Source: Bin87 sp965203195 (lineage in GTDB: Bacteria > Chloroflexota > Dehalococcoidia > Lucifugimonadales > UBA3495). From it: DNA of 64,000 nt. Both the position numbers and the translations under genes were made by a program. The stretch spans positions 3,658,001-3,722,000 of the forward strand of contig OZ241860.1 in the NCBI GenBank assembly GCA_965203195.1. The letters run 5' to 3'. Shown in pieces: positions 1 through 8,465 of the stretch (its first letter is position 1; each line of letters begins with the position of its first letter). The notes under the pieces were generated by a model. The model ran no database searches, had not been told where the DNA came from, and saw only the letters and a program-made list of their open reading frames with translations.

Positions 1-336
1 GATGCCGGCGCCGGTAAGTTCGGGCATATAGGTGTTGATGGCGGCGTCGAAGTCGTCGGGGGTGTAGCCCAGCATAGGGTTGGGGTTGCGCTCGTTGCGG
101 TGGAACATTGCGGGTGCCACGGCGACGTAGCCCTGGGCGGCGAAGCCGTCGGCGACGCGCTGGATGTGCGGGTTGACGCCGAAAGCTTCCTGCACCACGA
201 TGACGGCCGGCAGGCTGGTGCCGGCGCTGGGCGCGGGGAAGCTGACATAGGCGGCCATATCGCCGCCTTCGGCGATGTTGGCACCGGATTCGCGGGAGCT
301 GTCGGGCATTCGGATGTTTTCCCAGAATGACGGCAT
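1..336 (-). CDS. dienelactone hydrolase family protein (partial)
   Basis: This is the N-terminal 112 codons of an alpha/beta-hydrolase-fold protein; the gene runs off the left window edge, so the catalytic Cys/Asp/His region is not visible. The translated start contains the dienelactone-hydrolase landmarks: an N-terminal strand with PAVIVVQEAFGVNPHIQ (the QE-FG-N-H block typical of the family) and then a GYVAVAPAMFHR-like strand and turn. Start ATG at 336 is preceded by a strong GGAGGAAA Shine-Dalgarno. Family members hydrolyse cyclic lactones or esters; the substrate here cannot be inferred. No partner gene is visible upstream. Confidence 0.85.
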   Translation of the reverse strand, partial: MPSFWENIRMPDSSRESGANIAEGGDMAAYVSFPAPSAGTSLPAVIVVQEAFGVNPHIQRVADGFAAQGYVAVAPAMFHRNERNPNPMLGYTPDDFDAAINTYMPELTGAGI

Positions 337-644
337 AGTATTTCCTCCTCCGTAGGTTAGGGGACGCCGGGGTCGGAACGGAACCGATGCGGCAGTCAGT
401 TGCCCGGCGCAACCGGGGCGCGCCATGTCGCTATCTGCGGGCGCGCGCCGGGATTGTAGCAAAGGATTGGCGTCCATACAAGCCGGCGGGCGGGACGGGA
501 CAGCGCGGGCGGATACCTGCTGACGGCGGCGCCTTGCGCGCGCCGGTTGGCTTTTTTATCCTGATGTCAGTCTGATGCCAGCCCGGCGCCGGCGGCCAGC
601 CGGCTACAAGCGCCTATTGCCGGGCAGGAGGAGGTTTGTTGCGT
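337..644. other. intergenic region, nothing recognised
   Basis: About 300 bases between a leftward hydrolase and a rightward zinc-ribbon gene, so it should hold divergent promoters. I see no convincing -35/-10 pair, RNA gene or conserved ORF. Confidence 0.5.
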
Positions 645-1223
645 ATGTTTTCGGCGCCAGTTACCGACAGCGCGAGCGATGGCGTTGCCGCCGGCGATGC
701 GGGCGCCGGGAATGGGGGCGGGGCCGGAGAGGAAGAATATCCGGCTGCCGTGTTTCCGCCTTACGACGGGCGGCAGCTGCGGGCGCTGCGGGAGCGGCTG
801 CGGGCGGCGGCCGGCGGGGCGCCGGCGTCGGCCCTCGCGCTGTCCGCCGTGCCGGAGCCGGGCCTGTACGCGCTGGCGGCGGCGCTGGCGGGCGAGGCCG
901 GCGAATCGGGCGGGCGCGGCGAACTGGCGGCGAGGTTGCGTGCCGAGCTGCGCACCCGCAACTGCCGGGGGATGGGCGTGGATCCGGTTGGGGCGGTGCG
1001 CCGAGGCCGGCTGCTCCAGCTCATCGGTTCATTTACCACTTTGCGGGTGGCGGGCGTGTCATCGCTGCAACGGCGCCGGATGTCCGGCGGCTGCCCATTG
1101 TGCGGCGGGGCGGATTCCCTGCGGGTGTCGCTGGCGCTGGCGCGCTGGCAGTGCTTCGCTTGCGGACGCAGCGGCGGGCTGCTGGAGTTTGCCGAGGAGC
1201 TGCTGGCGAAAGGCGTCGGGTAA
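645..1223 (+). CDS. zinc-ribbon protein, DnaG/CHC2-like C-terminus
   Basis: About 192 residues. The N-terminal two thirds are Ala/Gly/Arg-rich with no recognised domain. The last ~45 residues carry a four-Cys finger: CPLCGG, then a basic/hydrophobic strand ending QCFACGRSGGLLEFAEEL. The spacing and the xxCFxCGxxGxxxxF tail resemble the CHC2 zinc finger of DnaG-type primases, although the first ligand pair is CxxC rather than the CxxH often seen in primases. ATG 645 lies about 10 bases after a GGAGGAGG SD; in-frame TTG codons at 636 and 639 are alternative starts. There is no primase catalytic domain. It stands alone, convergent with fhs. The fold similarity is an inference from motif spacing only; function unknown. 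Confidence 0.6.
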   Translation: MFSAPVTDSASDGVAAGDAGAGNGGGAGEEEYPAAVFPPYDGRQLRALRERLRAAAGGAPASALALSAVPEPGLYALAAALAGEAGESGGRGELAARLRAELRTRNCRGMGVDPVGAVRRGRLLQLIGSFTTLRVAGVSSLQRRRMSGGCPLCGGADSLRVSLALARWQCFACGRSGGLLEFAEELLAKGVG

Positions 1224-1383
1224 AGGCCGGCGGCCATATTCGCCGTCACTATCATTGTCGTTCCGAATCATTCCGGCGGGAGCCGACAACCGGGCGCCCG
1301 CTGCCGCCGGACAGCGGCAACGGGCGCCGGTTCCAGATTCCGGGCGCCGCCGGAATGAGGGAAAAGGCAGCTGACGACGGGCC

Positions 1384-3015
1384 TTAATAGAACCCGATGA
1401 CGCTGCCGTCCTCCGCCACGTCCATGCCCAGGGCGCGGGGGCGCGTGGGCAGGCCGGGCATCGTCTCAATCCGTCCGGCCAGGGCGTACAGGAAGCCGGC
1501 GCCCACCGAAGCGCGGATTTCGTTCACCGGGAAGGTGTAGCCCTGGGGGCGGTTGCGCAGTGTGGGGTCGTGGGATATGGACAGGTGGGTTTTGGCCATG
1601 CAGATGGGCAGTTTGCCCCAGCCCTGTTCCTCGAAGTAGCGCAGCTGGCGGCGGGCGGCGGGCGACCAGACGGTATCCGCGGCGCCATAGACCTTTTGCG
1701 CCAGCGCCAGAACCTTGTCCTGGGCCGGGGCGTCGTCGGGGTACAGGTAGTCCACTTTCGTATCGGAGGCGGCAGCGGCCATTACGGCTTCGGCCAGGGC
1801 CAGGGCGCCGGCGCCGCCCTGGGCGTAGCCGTCGCATTCCACGGCGGCGTCGGCCCCGGCGCCGAGGGCGATGTCCTTGACACAGGCCAGTTCCTCGGGG
1901 CTGTCGGAGCCGAACCGATTGATTGCCACCACGGTGGGCAGCCCGAAGCTCTTGACGATGCTGATGTGGTGGGCCAGGTTGGCGCCGCCGGCGGTCACTT
2001 GTTCCGGGTTGGGCTGGGCCAGGTCGCGGCGGCGGGCGCCGCCGTGCCACTTCAGGGCGCGCGCGGATGCCACCAATACGGCGGCGGCGGGGGCCAGGTC
2101 GCGGTTGCGGACCTTGATGTGCATGAACTTTTCAAAGCCCAGATCGGAGGCGAAGCCGGCTTCGGTGATGACATAATCGGAGTAGGCCAGGGCCATGCGG
2201 TCGGCGATTACGGAGTTGCAGCCGTGGGCGATGTTGCCGAAAGGCCCGGCGTGCACCAGGGCGGGCTGGCCTTCCAGGGTCTGGGCGAGGTTGGGCATTA
2301 CGGTCTGGTGCAGCAGGGTCATCAGGGCGCCGGTGAAGCCCAGCTGATCTACGCTGACCGGAGCGCCGCCGCGGGTGGAGCCGACCACGATGCGGCCCAC
2401 GCGTTCCCGCAGGTCGTCCAGATCTTCGGCCAGGGCCAGGATGGCCATAATTTCCGATGCGGAGACGATGCTGAAGCGGGCTTCGCGCAAGGGGCCATAG
2501 CCGTCGCCCCCGACGCCGGCGACGACCTGCCGCAGGCCCCGGTCGGAGGCGTCGGTGACCCGCGTCCAGGTGATGCCGTCGGCGTCAAAGTCGGGCAGAG
2601 TGCGCCGGAAAGCGGCGTTGTCCACCAGGGCGGCCAGGAGGTTGTGGGCGGAGGAGACGGCGTGGGCGTCGCCGGTGAAGTGGATGTTGATTTCCTCCTC
2701 GGGGACGACGCGGGCAGCGCCGCCGCCGGTGCCGCCGCCCTTGATGCCGAAAATCGGGCCGAGGGTGGGTTCCCGGAGGGTGACGGCGACGCGCTGGCCG
2801 AGCTGCCCCAGGCCCTGGGTGAGGCCGATGGCGGTGGTGGTTTTGCCTTCGCCGGCGGGCGTGGGGGTGATGCCGGTTACGACCACCAGCTTGCCCCGTC
2901 CGGCGGCGGCGTCCTGCCGGGCGTCCAGCGCGATTTTGGCCTTGTGGCGGCCGTAGGGGAGGATGTGTTCGGCGGCGATGCCCAGCTTTTCGGCGATGTT
3001 GGCGATGGGTTGCAT
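1384..3015 (-). CDS. fhs: formate--tetrahydrofolate ligase
   Basis: 543 residues, essentially full length for the family (about 555). It ligates formate to tetrahydrofolate with ATP to give 10-formyl-THF in cytosolic one-carbon metabolism. The P-loop-like TPAGEGKTT is at residues 52-60, followed by the family signatures around REPTLGPIFGIKGGGTGGG (about 81-100) and HFTGDxHA. The C-terminal half contains the conserved AGxGFLYAL-type segment. The gene is monocistronic on the minus strand; ATG at 3015. It could supply one-carbon units together with the glycerate kinase (15.7 kb) and aminotransferase (40.3 kb), but they are not in one operon. Identification is secure. Confidence 0.97.
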   Translation of the reverse strand: MQPIANIAEKLGIAAEHILPYGRHKAKIALDARQDAAAGRGKLVVVTGITPTPAGEGKTTTAIGLTQGLGQLGQRVAVTLREPTLGPIFGIKGGGTGGGAARVVPEEEINIHFTGDAHAVSSAHNLLAALVDNAAFRRTLPDFDADGITWTRVTDASDRGLRQVVAGVGGDGYGPLREARFSIVSASEIMAILALAEDLDDLRERVGRIVVGSTRGGAPVSVDQLGFTGALMTLLHQTVMPNLAQTLEGQPALVHAGPFGNIAHGCNSVIADRMALAYSDYVITEAGFASDLGFEKFMHIKVRNRDLAPAAAVLVASARALKWHGGARRRDLAQPNPEQVTAGGANLAHHISIVKSFGLPTVVAINRFGSDSPEELACVKDIALGAGADAAVECDGYAQGGAGALALAEAVMAAAASDTKVDYLYPDDAPAQDKVLALAQKVYGAADTVWSPAARRQLRYFEEQGWGKLPICMAKTHLSISHDPTLRNRPQGYTFPVNEIRASVGAGFLYALAGRIETMPGLPTRPRALGMDVAEDGSVIGFY

Positions 3016-3196
3016 TTTGACTCCCTCAATTGATTGCCCCGCGAATTACTCCGGCGCGGGTTCCGGCGTTGGATGAGCGTTGGGTTATCGCTCCGGTGAC
3101 ACTTCCGGAGCGATACTGTCCTCTTTGAAACTGTCCAGTGCGGCATTGCAGGAAGCACGGATAATGGCACGGGGACGGCGCCGTTCCGGGTTGTGA

Positions 3197-4030
3197 TCAA
3201 CCGGCGTATGCGTAACCAGACCGGCAATGCGTTATTGCCGTCAGCAGGGGCATATTAACGGATGCGACACGTTCCCTGGCGATTGCCACATAGCGGGGGC
3301 TGATGTCAATGCCGATGTACCGGCGCCCGTGCAGCTTTGCCATTTTGCAGGTGGTACCCGCTCCGCACATCGGGTCAAGCACCAGATCTCCCGGATTGGA
3401 CCAGGACAGGATATGGTCGGCGGCCAGCTTTTCGGGGAACATAGCCGGGTGTGCAAAGGCGGCCTTGTCGGTGGTGGTGCCGCCGTAGCCTACGGCGTAG
3501 GACCAGATATTCGTGCGCGTCTTGGCGCCGTTCAGCGTGGCCAGATTCTTTTTGTTGACGCCGTCGGGACGCTTGTTGTGGGTCAGCATTTCCGGGCCGC
3601 TGCGGACGGTGGGCGATTTCAGCGGATTGAAGGTTCGGGGCGGGCTGCCTTTGGCGAGGACCAGCATCAGTTCCCAGCAGTTGGTGTAGGCGTTGGAGCG
3701 CATAAAGGGCGTGTTCTTTTTCTGGTACACCATTACATCGTGGACGATGAAGCCGAGGTCCTGGAACATAATGGCCTGCCGGAAGCTGGTCATAGAACGG
3801 CCGCCGTTGATGCGGTCGCCCACCACCCAGACGACAACGCCGCCCGGCCGGGTGACGCGCAGCAGGGCGTTGCCGACGCTTTCGGCGTCAAAGTCGTAGC
3901 CCTGATAATCGCGCAGGCCGTCGTAAGGCGGGGAAGTCACCGTAAGGTCGATGCTGTCGGGCGGGAAATCGCGCAGCAGGGCTACGCAATTCCCCTCCAG
4001 TATGGCGTCAGTCTCCGGCAGGGGGTTCAT
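3197..4030 (-). CDS. DNA (N4-cytosine/N6-adenine) methyltransferase, beta class
   Basis: 277 residues from ATG 4030, which sits behind a GGAGACC SD. The order of motifs is beta-class: catalytic TSPPY (residues 32-36) comes before the SAM-binding DPMCGAGTT block near residue 235. Between them lie the target-recognition region and a YQKKN/NxWSY-type segment seen in site-specific SPPY methylases. It transfers methyl from SAM to the exocyclic amine of cytosine or adenine in DNA. No restriction endonuclease gene is adjacent (neighbours are fhs and a ThDP enzyme), so it looks like an orphan or phage-derived methylase. N4 versus N6 specificity cannot be decided from sequence alone. Confidence 0.9.
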   Translation of the reverse strand: MNPLPETDAILEGNCVALLRDFPPDSIDLTVTSPPYDGLRDYQGYDFDAESVGNALLRVTRPGGVVVWVVGDRINGGRSMTSFRQAIMFQDLGFIVHDVMVYQKKNTPFMRSNAYTNCWELMLVLAKGSPPRTFNPLKSPTVRSGPEMLTHNKRPDGVNKKNLATLNGAKTRTNIWSYAVGYGGTTTDKAAFAHPAMFPEKLAADHILSWSNPGDLVLDPMCGAGTTCKMAKLHGRRYIGIDISPRYVAIARERVASVNMPLLTAITHCRSGYAYAG

Positions 4031-4208
4031 GGTTGGTCTCCGACGGGTTGCGGGTTGGCCACGGTTGGGGCGCGGCATTGTGGCCCGCAACCTAGCGCTG
4101 CGCCCGGTGGAGGCGCAATCGCCGGCGCGTCATCAAATTACGAAATTGCGGGCCCGGCGCCGGCGACAGCATCTCATCGGACAAGGCTCCGTTTTACAGG
4201 GCTCCGCT

Positions 4209-5882
4209 TTACAGGGCTCCGCTGATGGAGATGTCCAGCAGGGCGGGCTTTCCGCTGGCGAAGGCCCGGGTTAGCGCCGGCCCGATTTCCGCCGGGTCGT
4301 CGATCCGTTCCCCGTGGACGCCCATAGCTTTGGCCATCATGGCCAGATCCAGGCGGTTGGCGAAGTCCATGCCCACATAGTCGCTGGCGCGTTCCCGGTC
4401 GTCCAGCATATCGCGCAGATAGACTTCCATATTGACCTTGAGGATGCGGTACGCCTGGTTGTTGCAGATGGCGTACACCACCGGGATGTTGTAGCGGCAG
4501 GCCGTCCACAGGGCCTGGACGGTGTACATTGAGGCGCCGTCGCCGACTACGGCGAGCACGGGGCGGTCGGGGTGGGCGAGTTTGACGCCCAGGGCGCCGG
4601 GCATAGCCCAGCCCAGGGCGCCGCCGCGGATGCCGTAGATGTCGCCGGGGCGCTCAAAGTCAAAGGCGCGGTTGAGGGCCGGGCGGGAGGTGACGGCTTC
4701 GTCGGCGATGACGGTGTCCGGCGGGACGGCGGCGGCCAGTTCGCGCATCATCCGTTCCACGGGCATAGGGCGGTTGTCCCACGAGGCGCGGAGGCGTTCC
4801 CGGTAGCGGTCGTGGTCCCGCTGACGGGCGGCGGCCAGGCCGGCGGCGCGGGTGGCGGCGGCTTCGCGCTGGCTGCCGGTGAGGGCATCGTCCAAGGCGG
4901 CGGCCAGGTCGGTCAGGCCGGCGGCCGGGTCGGCCAGGATGCCAACCTCGGTGGGGTAGGTTTTTTCAATTTCCCAGTACTTGCTGTCCAGGTGGATCAG
5001 GCGGGCGCCGGGCGGGAGGAAGGGGACATCAACATAGAGGAAGGAGGCGAACACATCGGTTCCGACGGCCAGGGCCACGTCTACATGGTCAAACTGGCGC
5101 GCGGTGTCGGGGCTGTTGAGGTTCAGCATCCCGCCCCACTGGGGGTGGGTGGTGGGGAAGTTGACTTCGGAGTAGGCGGTGGCGACGACGCGGGCGCCGG
5201 TCTGTTCGGCTACCTGCACCACCTGGGACACGGCGCCGGACTGGGCCACGCGGTCGCCGACTATGATGACGGGATTTTCGGCGCCGGCCAGGAGTTCCGT
5301 GGCCCGGGCGATGGCGGCGGCATCGGGGCGGATGCGGAAGTAGCCATCCGATGATGCCGCGGGTTCAAAGTCGATTTCCTCGTCCAGCGTATCCCAGGGG
5401 AAGGATATGAACACGGGGCCGGTGGGCGGCGTTTTGGCTTCCTTGAAGGCGCGGCGGATGGCTACGGGGATGTCGGAGGCGTGGCGGATTTCCACGCTCC
5501 ATTTGGTGTACTGCGCGGTCATTGCCACCAGGTCGCCGGAGAGCACCGGCTCGCTGATGAGCATCCTGGTGTCGGAGTTGCCGGCGGTGAGCACCAGGGG
5601 CGTGCCGCCGCGGAAAGCGTTGTAGAGGCCGCTGATGCCGTTGGCGAGGCCGCCGGCGATGTGGATGTTGGCGAAGGCCGGCTGGCCGGTGGCCCGGGCG
5701 TAGCCGTCGGCCATGCCCACCGCCGTGCCTTCCTGGAGGGCCTGGATGTACCGGAGCCGGGGGTAATCTTGCAGGCCGTCCAGGAAGGGGGTTTCGCTGG
5801 TGCCGGGGTTGCCGAAGATGTATTCCACGCCTTCGGCGACGAGCATTTCGGCCAGGGCGTGTTTGCCAAGCATTCGGGGCAT
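4209..5882 (-). CDS. thiamine-diphosphate enzyme, benzoylformate decarboxylase-like
   Basis: 557 residues with the three-domain architecture of the acetolactate synthase/decarboxylase superfamily. The cofactor-activating Glu is E51 in the ALQEGTAVGMADGYAR block; the central domain (about 200-330) has the NPVIIVGD strand; the C-terminal Mg-ThDP motif runs from GDGASMY to AICNN. Overall similarity is strongest to benzoylformate decarboxylase-like proteins rather than acetolactate synthase. The reaction is decarboxylation of a 2-oxo acid; the actual substrate is uncertain. ATG 5882 is preceded by GGAGACC. A VOC gene starts just upstream in the same direction, so the two may be cotranscribed. Confidence 0.85.
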   Translation of the reverse strand: MPRMLGKHALAEMLVAEGVEYIFGNPGTSETPFLDGLQDYPRLRYIQALQEGTAVGMADGYARATGQPAFANIHIAGGLANGISGLYNAFRGGTPLVLTAGNSDTRMLISEPVLSGDLVAMTAQYTKWSVEIRHASDIPVAIRRAFKEAKTPPTGPVFISFPWDTLDEEIDFEPAASSDGYFRIRPDAAAIARATELLAGAENPVIIVGDRVAQSGAVSQVVQVAEQTGARVVATAYSEVNFPTTHPQWGGMLNLNSPDTARQFDHVDVALAVGTDVFASFLYVDVPFLPPGARLIHLDSKYWEIEKTYPTEVGILADPAAGLTDLAAALDDALTGSQREAAATRAAGLAAARQRDHDRYRERLRASWDNRPMPVERMMRELAAAVPPDTVIADEAVTSRPALNRAFDFERPGDIYGIRGGALGWAMPGALGVKLAHPDRPVLAVVGDGASMYTVQALWTACRYNIPVVYAICNNQAYRILKVNMEVYLRDMLDDRERASDYVGMDFANRLDLAMMAKAMGVHGERIDDPAEIGPALTRAFASGKPALLDISISGAL

Positions 5883-5945
5883 ACTGGGTCTCCTTGATTT
5901 GGAGCAGGCGTTATCCGGACCGGACGGCGGGGCCGGGACGGCTGG

Positions 5946-6353
5946 CTACTGGTAGATCATCCATTCCAGCAGGTTGTTGTCCGGGTCGCGGGCGTAGAGG
6001 CTGACGGCGGGGAGAGCGCCGCGCTGGCGGGCGCCCTTGCGGGGGCCGGGGCCGCGCACTACTTCCACGCCGGCGTCGGCCAGCATCCGCTGGCATTCGG
6101 CCACGGAGCCGTTCCAGACGAAGCAGATGTCGGTGCAGCCGGGGACGGCGGTAGGCCCCCGGTAGTTGGCGAGGTAGCCCTCCGGGTGGACATTGATTTT
6201 GGAGTCGCCCACCTGGATGGAGAAGATGGTGGCCGCGCCGGCGCGCCATTCGTTTTCGTCGTTGATGGCGAAGCCGAGCTTTTTGTAGAAGGCGATGAGG
6301 CGCTCGGCGTCGGCGGTGGGCATGGCGATGTGGTCAATTCCGACGGTGGACAT
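5946..6353 (-). CDS. VOC (glyoxalase/bleomycin-resistance) family protein
   Basis: 135 residues forming two beta-alpha-beta-beta-beta modules: IDHIAMPTADAERLIAFYKKLGF at the start and DICFVWNG...YARDPDNNLLEWMIYQ at the end. His8 and the C-terminal Glu of LLEWM are the positions that usually bind the divalent metal. Family members are glyoxalases, extradiol dioxygenases or resistance proteins; substrate unknown. The ATG overlaps the TAA stop of the upstream antitoxin gene (TAATG), implying translational coupling to a toxin-antitoxin locus, which is unusual for a VOC enzyme. Confidence 0.88.
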   Translation of the reverse strand: MSTVGIDHIAMPTADAERLIAFYKKLGFAINDENEWRAGAATIFSIQVGDSKINVHPEGYLANYRGPTAVPGCTDICFVWNGSVAECQRMLADAGVEVVRGPGPRKGARQRGALPAVSLYARDPDNNLLEWMIYQ

Positions 6354-6589
6354 TAGACGGCCTCCTTTTCGTTATGCTGGAGCTTGCCGGCAAAACGCTC
6401 CGGCCACAGCTCCTCCGGGGGGCGCGGCGGCTGGTCGATGCCGTCGGGATAGACTTCCGGGAAGGTTTTGGCGGTTGCGAACCATTCCGCGTCCAGTTCG
6501 AAGGTATCGGGGTCGGCGGCGATGGCGGCCATTATGGCGGCATCCTCCGCGTCGGTCAAAGGAATGTCTCCGGGCTTAAGCTTCGGCAT
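6353..6589 (-). CDS. BrnA-like antitoxin, copy 1
   Basis: 78 residues, acidic N-terminal half (TDAEDAAIMAAIAADPDTFEL) followed by a Trp/Phe segment and a Pro-rich tail. The TDAEDAAIxAAIAxDPDT pattern is that of BrnA/DUF4415-type antitoxins found beside BrnT toxins; the usual C-terminal DNA-binding ribbon-helix-helix is not obvious. It overlaps the toxin gene by 14 bases and shares a TAATG with the VOC gene. SD GGAGAGA precedes ATG. The protein would neutralise the upstream BrnT and probably repress the operon. A near-identical copy lies at 6953-7189. Confidence 0.75.
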   Translation of the reverse strand: MPKLKPGDIPLTDAEDAAIMAAIAADPDTFELDAEWFATAKTFPEVYPDGIDQPPRPPEELWPERFAGKLQHNEKEAV

Positions 6590-6860
6590 ATTCTCTCCTT
6601 TCTCTGTTGCCGGCTATGCGCAGGCTGATGATGCGCCTCCGGTCGCCGCGTTGGGTATAGACGACGGTGTGCAGCCGGATGCCGATGTACCCGGTGACCA
6701 CCCAGCGCAATTCGCCGTGTCGAGGGCTTGCATTATACACGGCGGTGGCCCACTCAAAGTTTCGTATTGCGGCGAAGTCGATGGCGTGTTTCGCCAGATT
6801 TTCACGCCGCTTGGCTTCGTCCCATTCGTAGCCGGCGGGCGGGTGGCGGTAGTCCATCAT
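6576..6860 (-). CDS. brnT: BrnT-type ribonuclease toxin
   Basis: 94 residues of the BrnT/DUF497 family (RelE-like RNase fold). Landmarks are YEWDEAKRRENLAKHAIDFAAI at residues about 11-32, the central VVTGYIGIRLHTVVYTQRG strands and the C-terminal RIISLRIAGNRERREY, matching the family pattern WDExKxxxNxxKHxxxF ... RIISxRxAxxxER. BrnT cleaves mRNA to arrest growth until bound by BrnA. It precedes and overlaps its antitoxin, the standard BrnT-BrnA order. All conserved basic residues of the family tail are kept, so it looks active. Confidence 0.88.
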   Translation of the reverse strand: MMDYRHPPAGYEWDEAKRRENLAKHAIDFAAIRNFEWATAVYNASPRHGELRWVVTGYIGIRLHTVVYTQRGDRRRIISLRIAGNRERREYAEA

Positions 6861-6865
6861 CAGAC

Positions 6866-6950
6866 TGCCGCCCGGCTAATCCCGCCGGCCAGCCAGCGCA
6901 TAAGGGCGGCCCGGGTGTCGGCGGCGGCGTTGGTCAGTTCCGGCGGCGGA
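6866..6950 (-). pseudogene. duplicated 3' end of the alpha/beta hydrolase gene
   Basis: The minus strand reads an in-frame TNAAADTRAALMRWLAG tail, nearly identical to the last ~24 residues of the hydrolase at 7256-8092 (TNAAADTRAAIMRWLAG). No start or catalytic part is present. It marks the edge of a tandem duplication that carried hydrolase end, toxin and antitoxin. Confidence 0.8.
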
Positions 6951-6952
6951 CA

Positions 6953-7189
6953 TCAGGCAGCCCCCTGCGCCGCGTTCTCCGGCTTTGCGGCAAAGCGTTC
7001 CGGCCACAGCTCCGCGGGCGGGCGCGGCGGGCGGTCAATGCCGTCGGGATAGACTTCCTGGAAGGATTTGGCGGTTGCGAACCATTCCGCGTCCAGTTCA
7101 AAGGTATCGGGGTCGGCGGCGATGGCGGCCATAATGGCCGCATCCTCATCGTCAGTTGGGCTGATGTGGTCAGGTTTCAGCCTGGGCAT
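6953..7189 (-). CDS. BrnA-like antitoxin, copy 2 (orphan)
   Basis: 78 residues, same length as copy 1 and sharing most residues (DAEWFATAKxFxEVYPDGID block and the PPRPPxELWPERFA tail). ATG 7189 corresponds to the start of copy 1. Its upstream toxin is reduced to a remnant, so this antitoxin has no local partner; it could still bind the BrnT at 6576-6860. The conservation of an open reading frame suggests it is either recent or maintained. Confidence 0.7.
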   Translation of the reverse strand: MPRLKPDHISPTDDEDAAIMAAIAADPDTFELDAEWFATAKSFQEVYPDGIDRPPRPPAELWPERFAAKPENAAQGAA

Positions 7190-7204
7190 AGATTCGTTCC
7201 TCAC

Positions 7205-7255
7205 GCCAGTTGGCTTCGTCCCATTCGTGGTAGCCGGGCAGGTGGTAGTCCATCA
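7205..7255 (-). pseudogene. remnant of a second brnT
   Basis: Between the second antitoxin and the hydrolase stop, the minus strand reads MMDYHLPGYHEWDEA and then loses the frame into the antitoxin start. This aligns with the first ~16 residues of the intact BrnT (MMDYRHPPAGYEWDEA). The remaining ~75 codons have been deleted. Confidence 0.75.
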
Positions 7256-8092
7256 TCAAGCTGCCGCTTCGCTAACCGGGCCGGCCAGCCAGCGCATAAT
7301 GGCGGCGCGGGTGTCGGCGGCGGCGGCGTTGGTCATCAGGCCGTGTTCGGCGCCGGGGATGATGTGGAGACGGGCATGGGGGATGGCGGCGCGCAGGCTG
7401 CGCCCGCATTCTACGGGGATGCGGGTGTCACGGTCGCCGTGGATAATCAGAACGGGCATTTGAAGTTCGGGGAGGCGGGTTTCCAGGGCGGCGCCGATGT
7501 CCAGGTAGGCTTGCTGGGTGGCGGCGATGGCGTCCAGGCGGGGCAGGTTTGCGGCGGCGATGCGGGCGAAACGGTCGGGGTCGTCGGCTTCCAGGTGGGG
7601 GAAGCGCTCCGCGATGGCGCGGGACACAGCCGCCGCGCGGCCTTCGGAGGCGATGCGGTCCTTGAGGCGGCGCAACTCCTGCCGGCGCACTTCCCGCTGG
7701 GCTTCCTGGGAGTAGGTCATTGTGTTGACCAGTATCAGGGTGTCGGTCATTTCCGGGCAATCCAGGGCGAACTGCATGGCGATGGGGCCGCCGGCGGAGG
7801 AGCCGAGGATGTGGGCTTTGGGGATGTCCAGGCGTTCCAGCAGCGCGCGCAGGTCCCGGGCGCAGTTGGGGATGTCGTAGCCGTCGGGCGGGGCCGAGGA
7901 CAGGCCGCAGGCGCGCCGGTCGTAGAATACGCAGCGGCACTCTGCCGACAAGGCGGCCGCCTGGCGGTTGACGGTGTCCCGGCTGCCGTCGCCGCCGCCG
8001 AGGCCGCCGTGGATCAGCGCCAGGGCGGGGGCGTCCGCGGGGCCGAAGACAGCGTAGTGCATCCGGTAGCCGTTGATGTCGTCGAAAGGCAT
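7256..8092 (-). CDS. alpha/beta hydrolase
   Basis: 278 residues from ATG 8092. Oxyanion-hole HGG (LIHGGLGGGD) is near residue 28, the nucleophile elbow is GSSAGG (central Ser) near residue 98, the acidic residue lies in HGDRDTRIP and the catalytic His in PGAEHGL near the C-terminus. This is a complete catalytic triad of the epoxide-hydrolase/proline-iminopeptidase-like superfamily. A cytosolic esterase or peptidase role is likely, substrate unknown. No lid domain typical of a named subfamily is clear. The end of the gene was copied into the neighbouring toxin-antitoxin duplication. Confidence 0.9.
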   Translation of the reverse strand: MPFDDINGYRMHYAVFGPADAPALALIHGGLGGGDGSRDTVNRQAAALSAECRCVFYDRRACGLSSAPPDGYDIPNCARDLRALLERLDIPKAHILGSSAGGPIAMQFALDCPEMTDTLILVNTMTYSQEAQREVRRQELRRLKDRIASEGRAAAVSRAIAERFPHLEADDPDRFARIAAANLPRLDAIAATQQAYLDIGAALETRLPELQMPVLIIHGDRDTRIPVECGRSLRAAIPHARLHIIPGAEHGLMTNAAAADTRAAIMRWLAGPVSEAAA

Positions 8093-8465
8093 CGCCCTAT
8101 CCTCTCTAACTGTCGTAGTCAGCGTCAATATAGCCGTATCACCGGCCAGTGGCAAGGACATCCGCAGCGCGCCGCCGGATGACGCCATTGGCGCCCGGCT
8201 CCGGCACTCTCAATGCGCGAAAGATTGGCCGGCCGGCCATGACCATCCGCCGGCATTAATAGCGCAATGCAGATGCGGCCGGGGCTGCCGCCGGACGATG
8301 CCCGCCGTGGCGGTCTAATCGGGGACGGGATACGCTATCATCCGGGCGCGCATTCAGTCCAACTACGCTATTGCCATTCCCTGCGCCGGGCAACGCGGCG
8401 TGTGCTAAAATGGTTGCGGCATTTCCGGCCGGGGACACACCGGGCGGGGGGCGAACCGGGCGCTG
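8093..8465. other. divergent intergenic region
   Basis: Separates the leftward hydrolase from the rightward cysteine desulfurase. A GCTAAAAT sequence at about 8403-8410 could be a -10 element for the desulfurase, but no correctly spaced -35 is present. I see no RNA gene. Confidence 0.4.

Noticed and set aside
1570..3033. Long plus-strand open frame across fhs
   Set aside because: It is the mirror of a conserved gene in GC-rich DNA; composition is Gly/Ala/Asp only and no SD is present.
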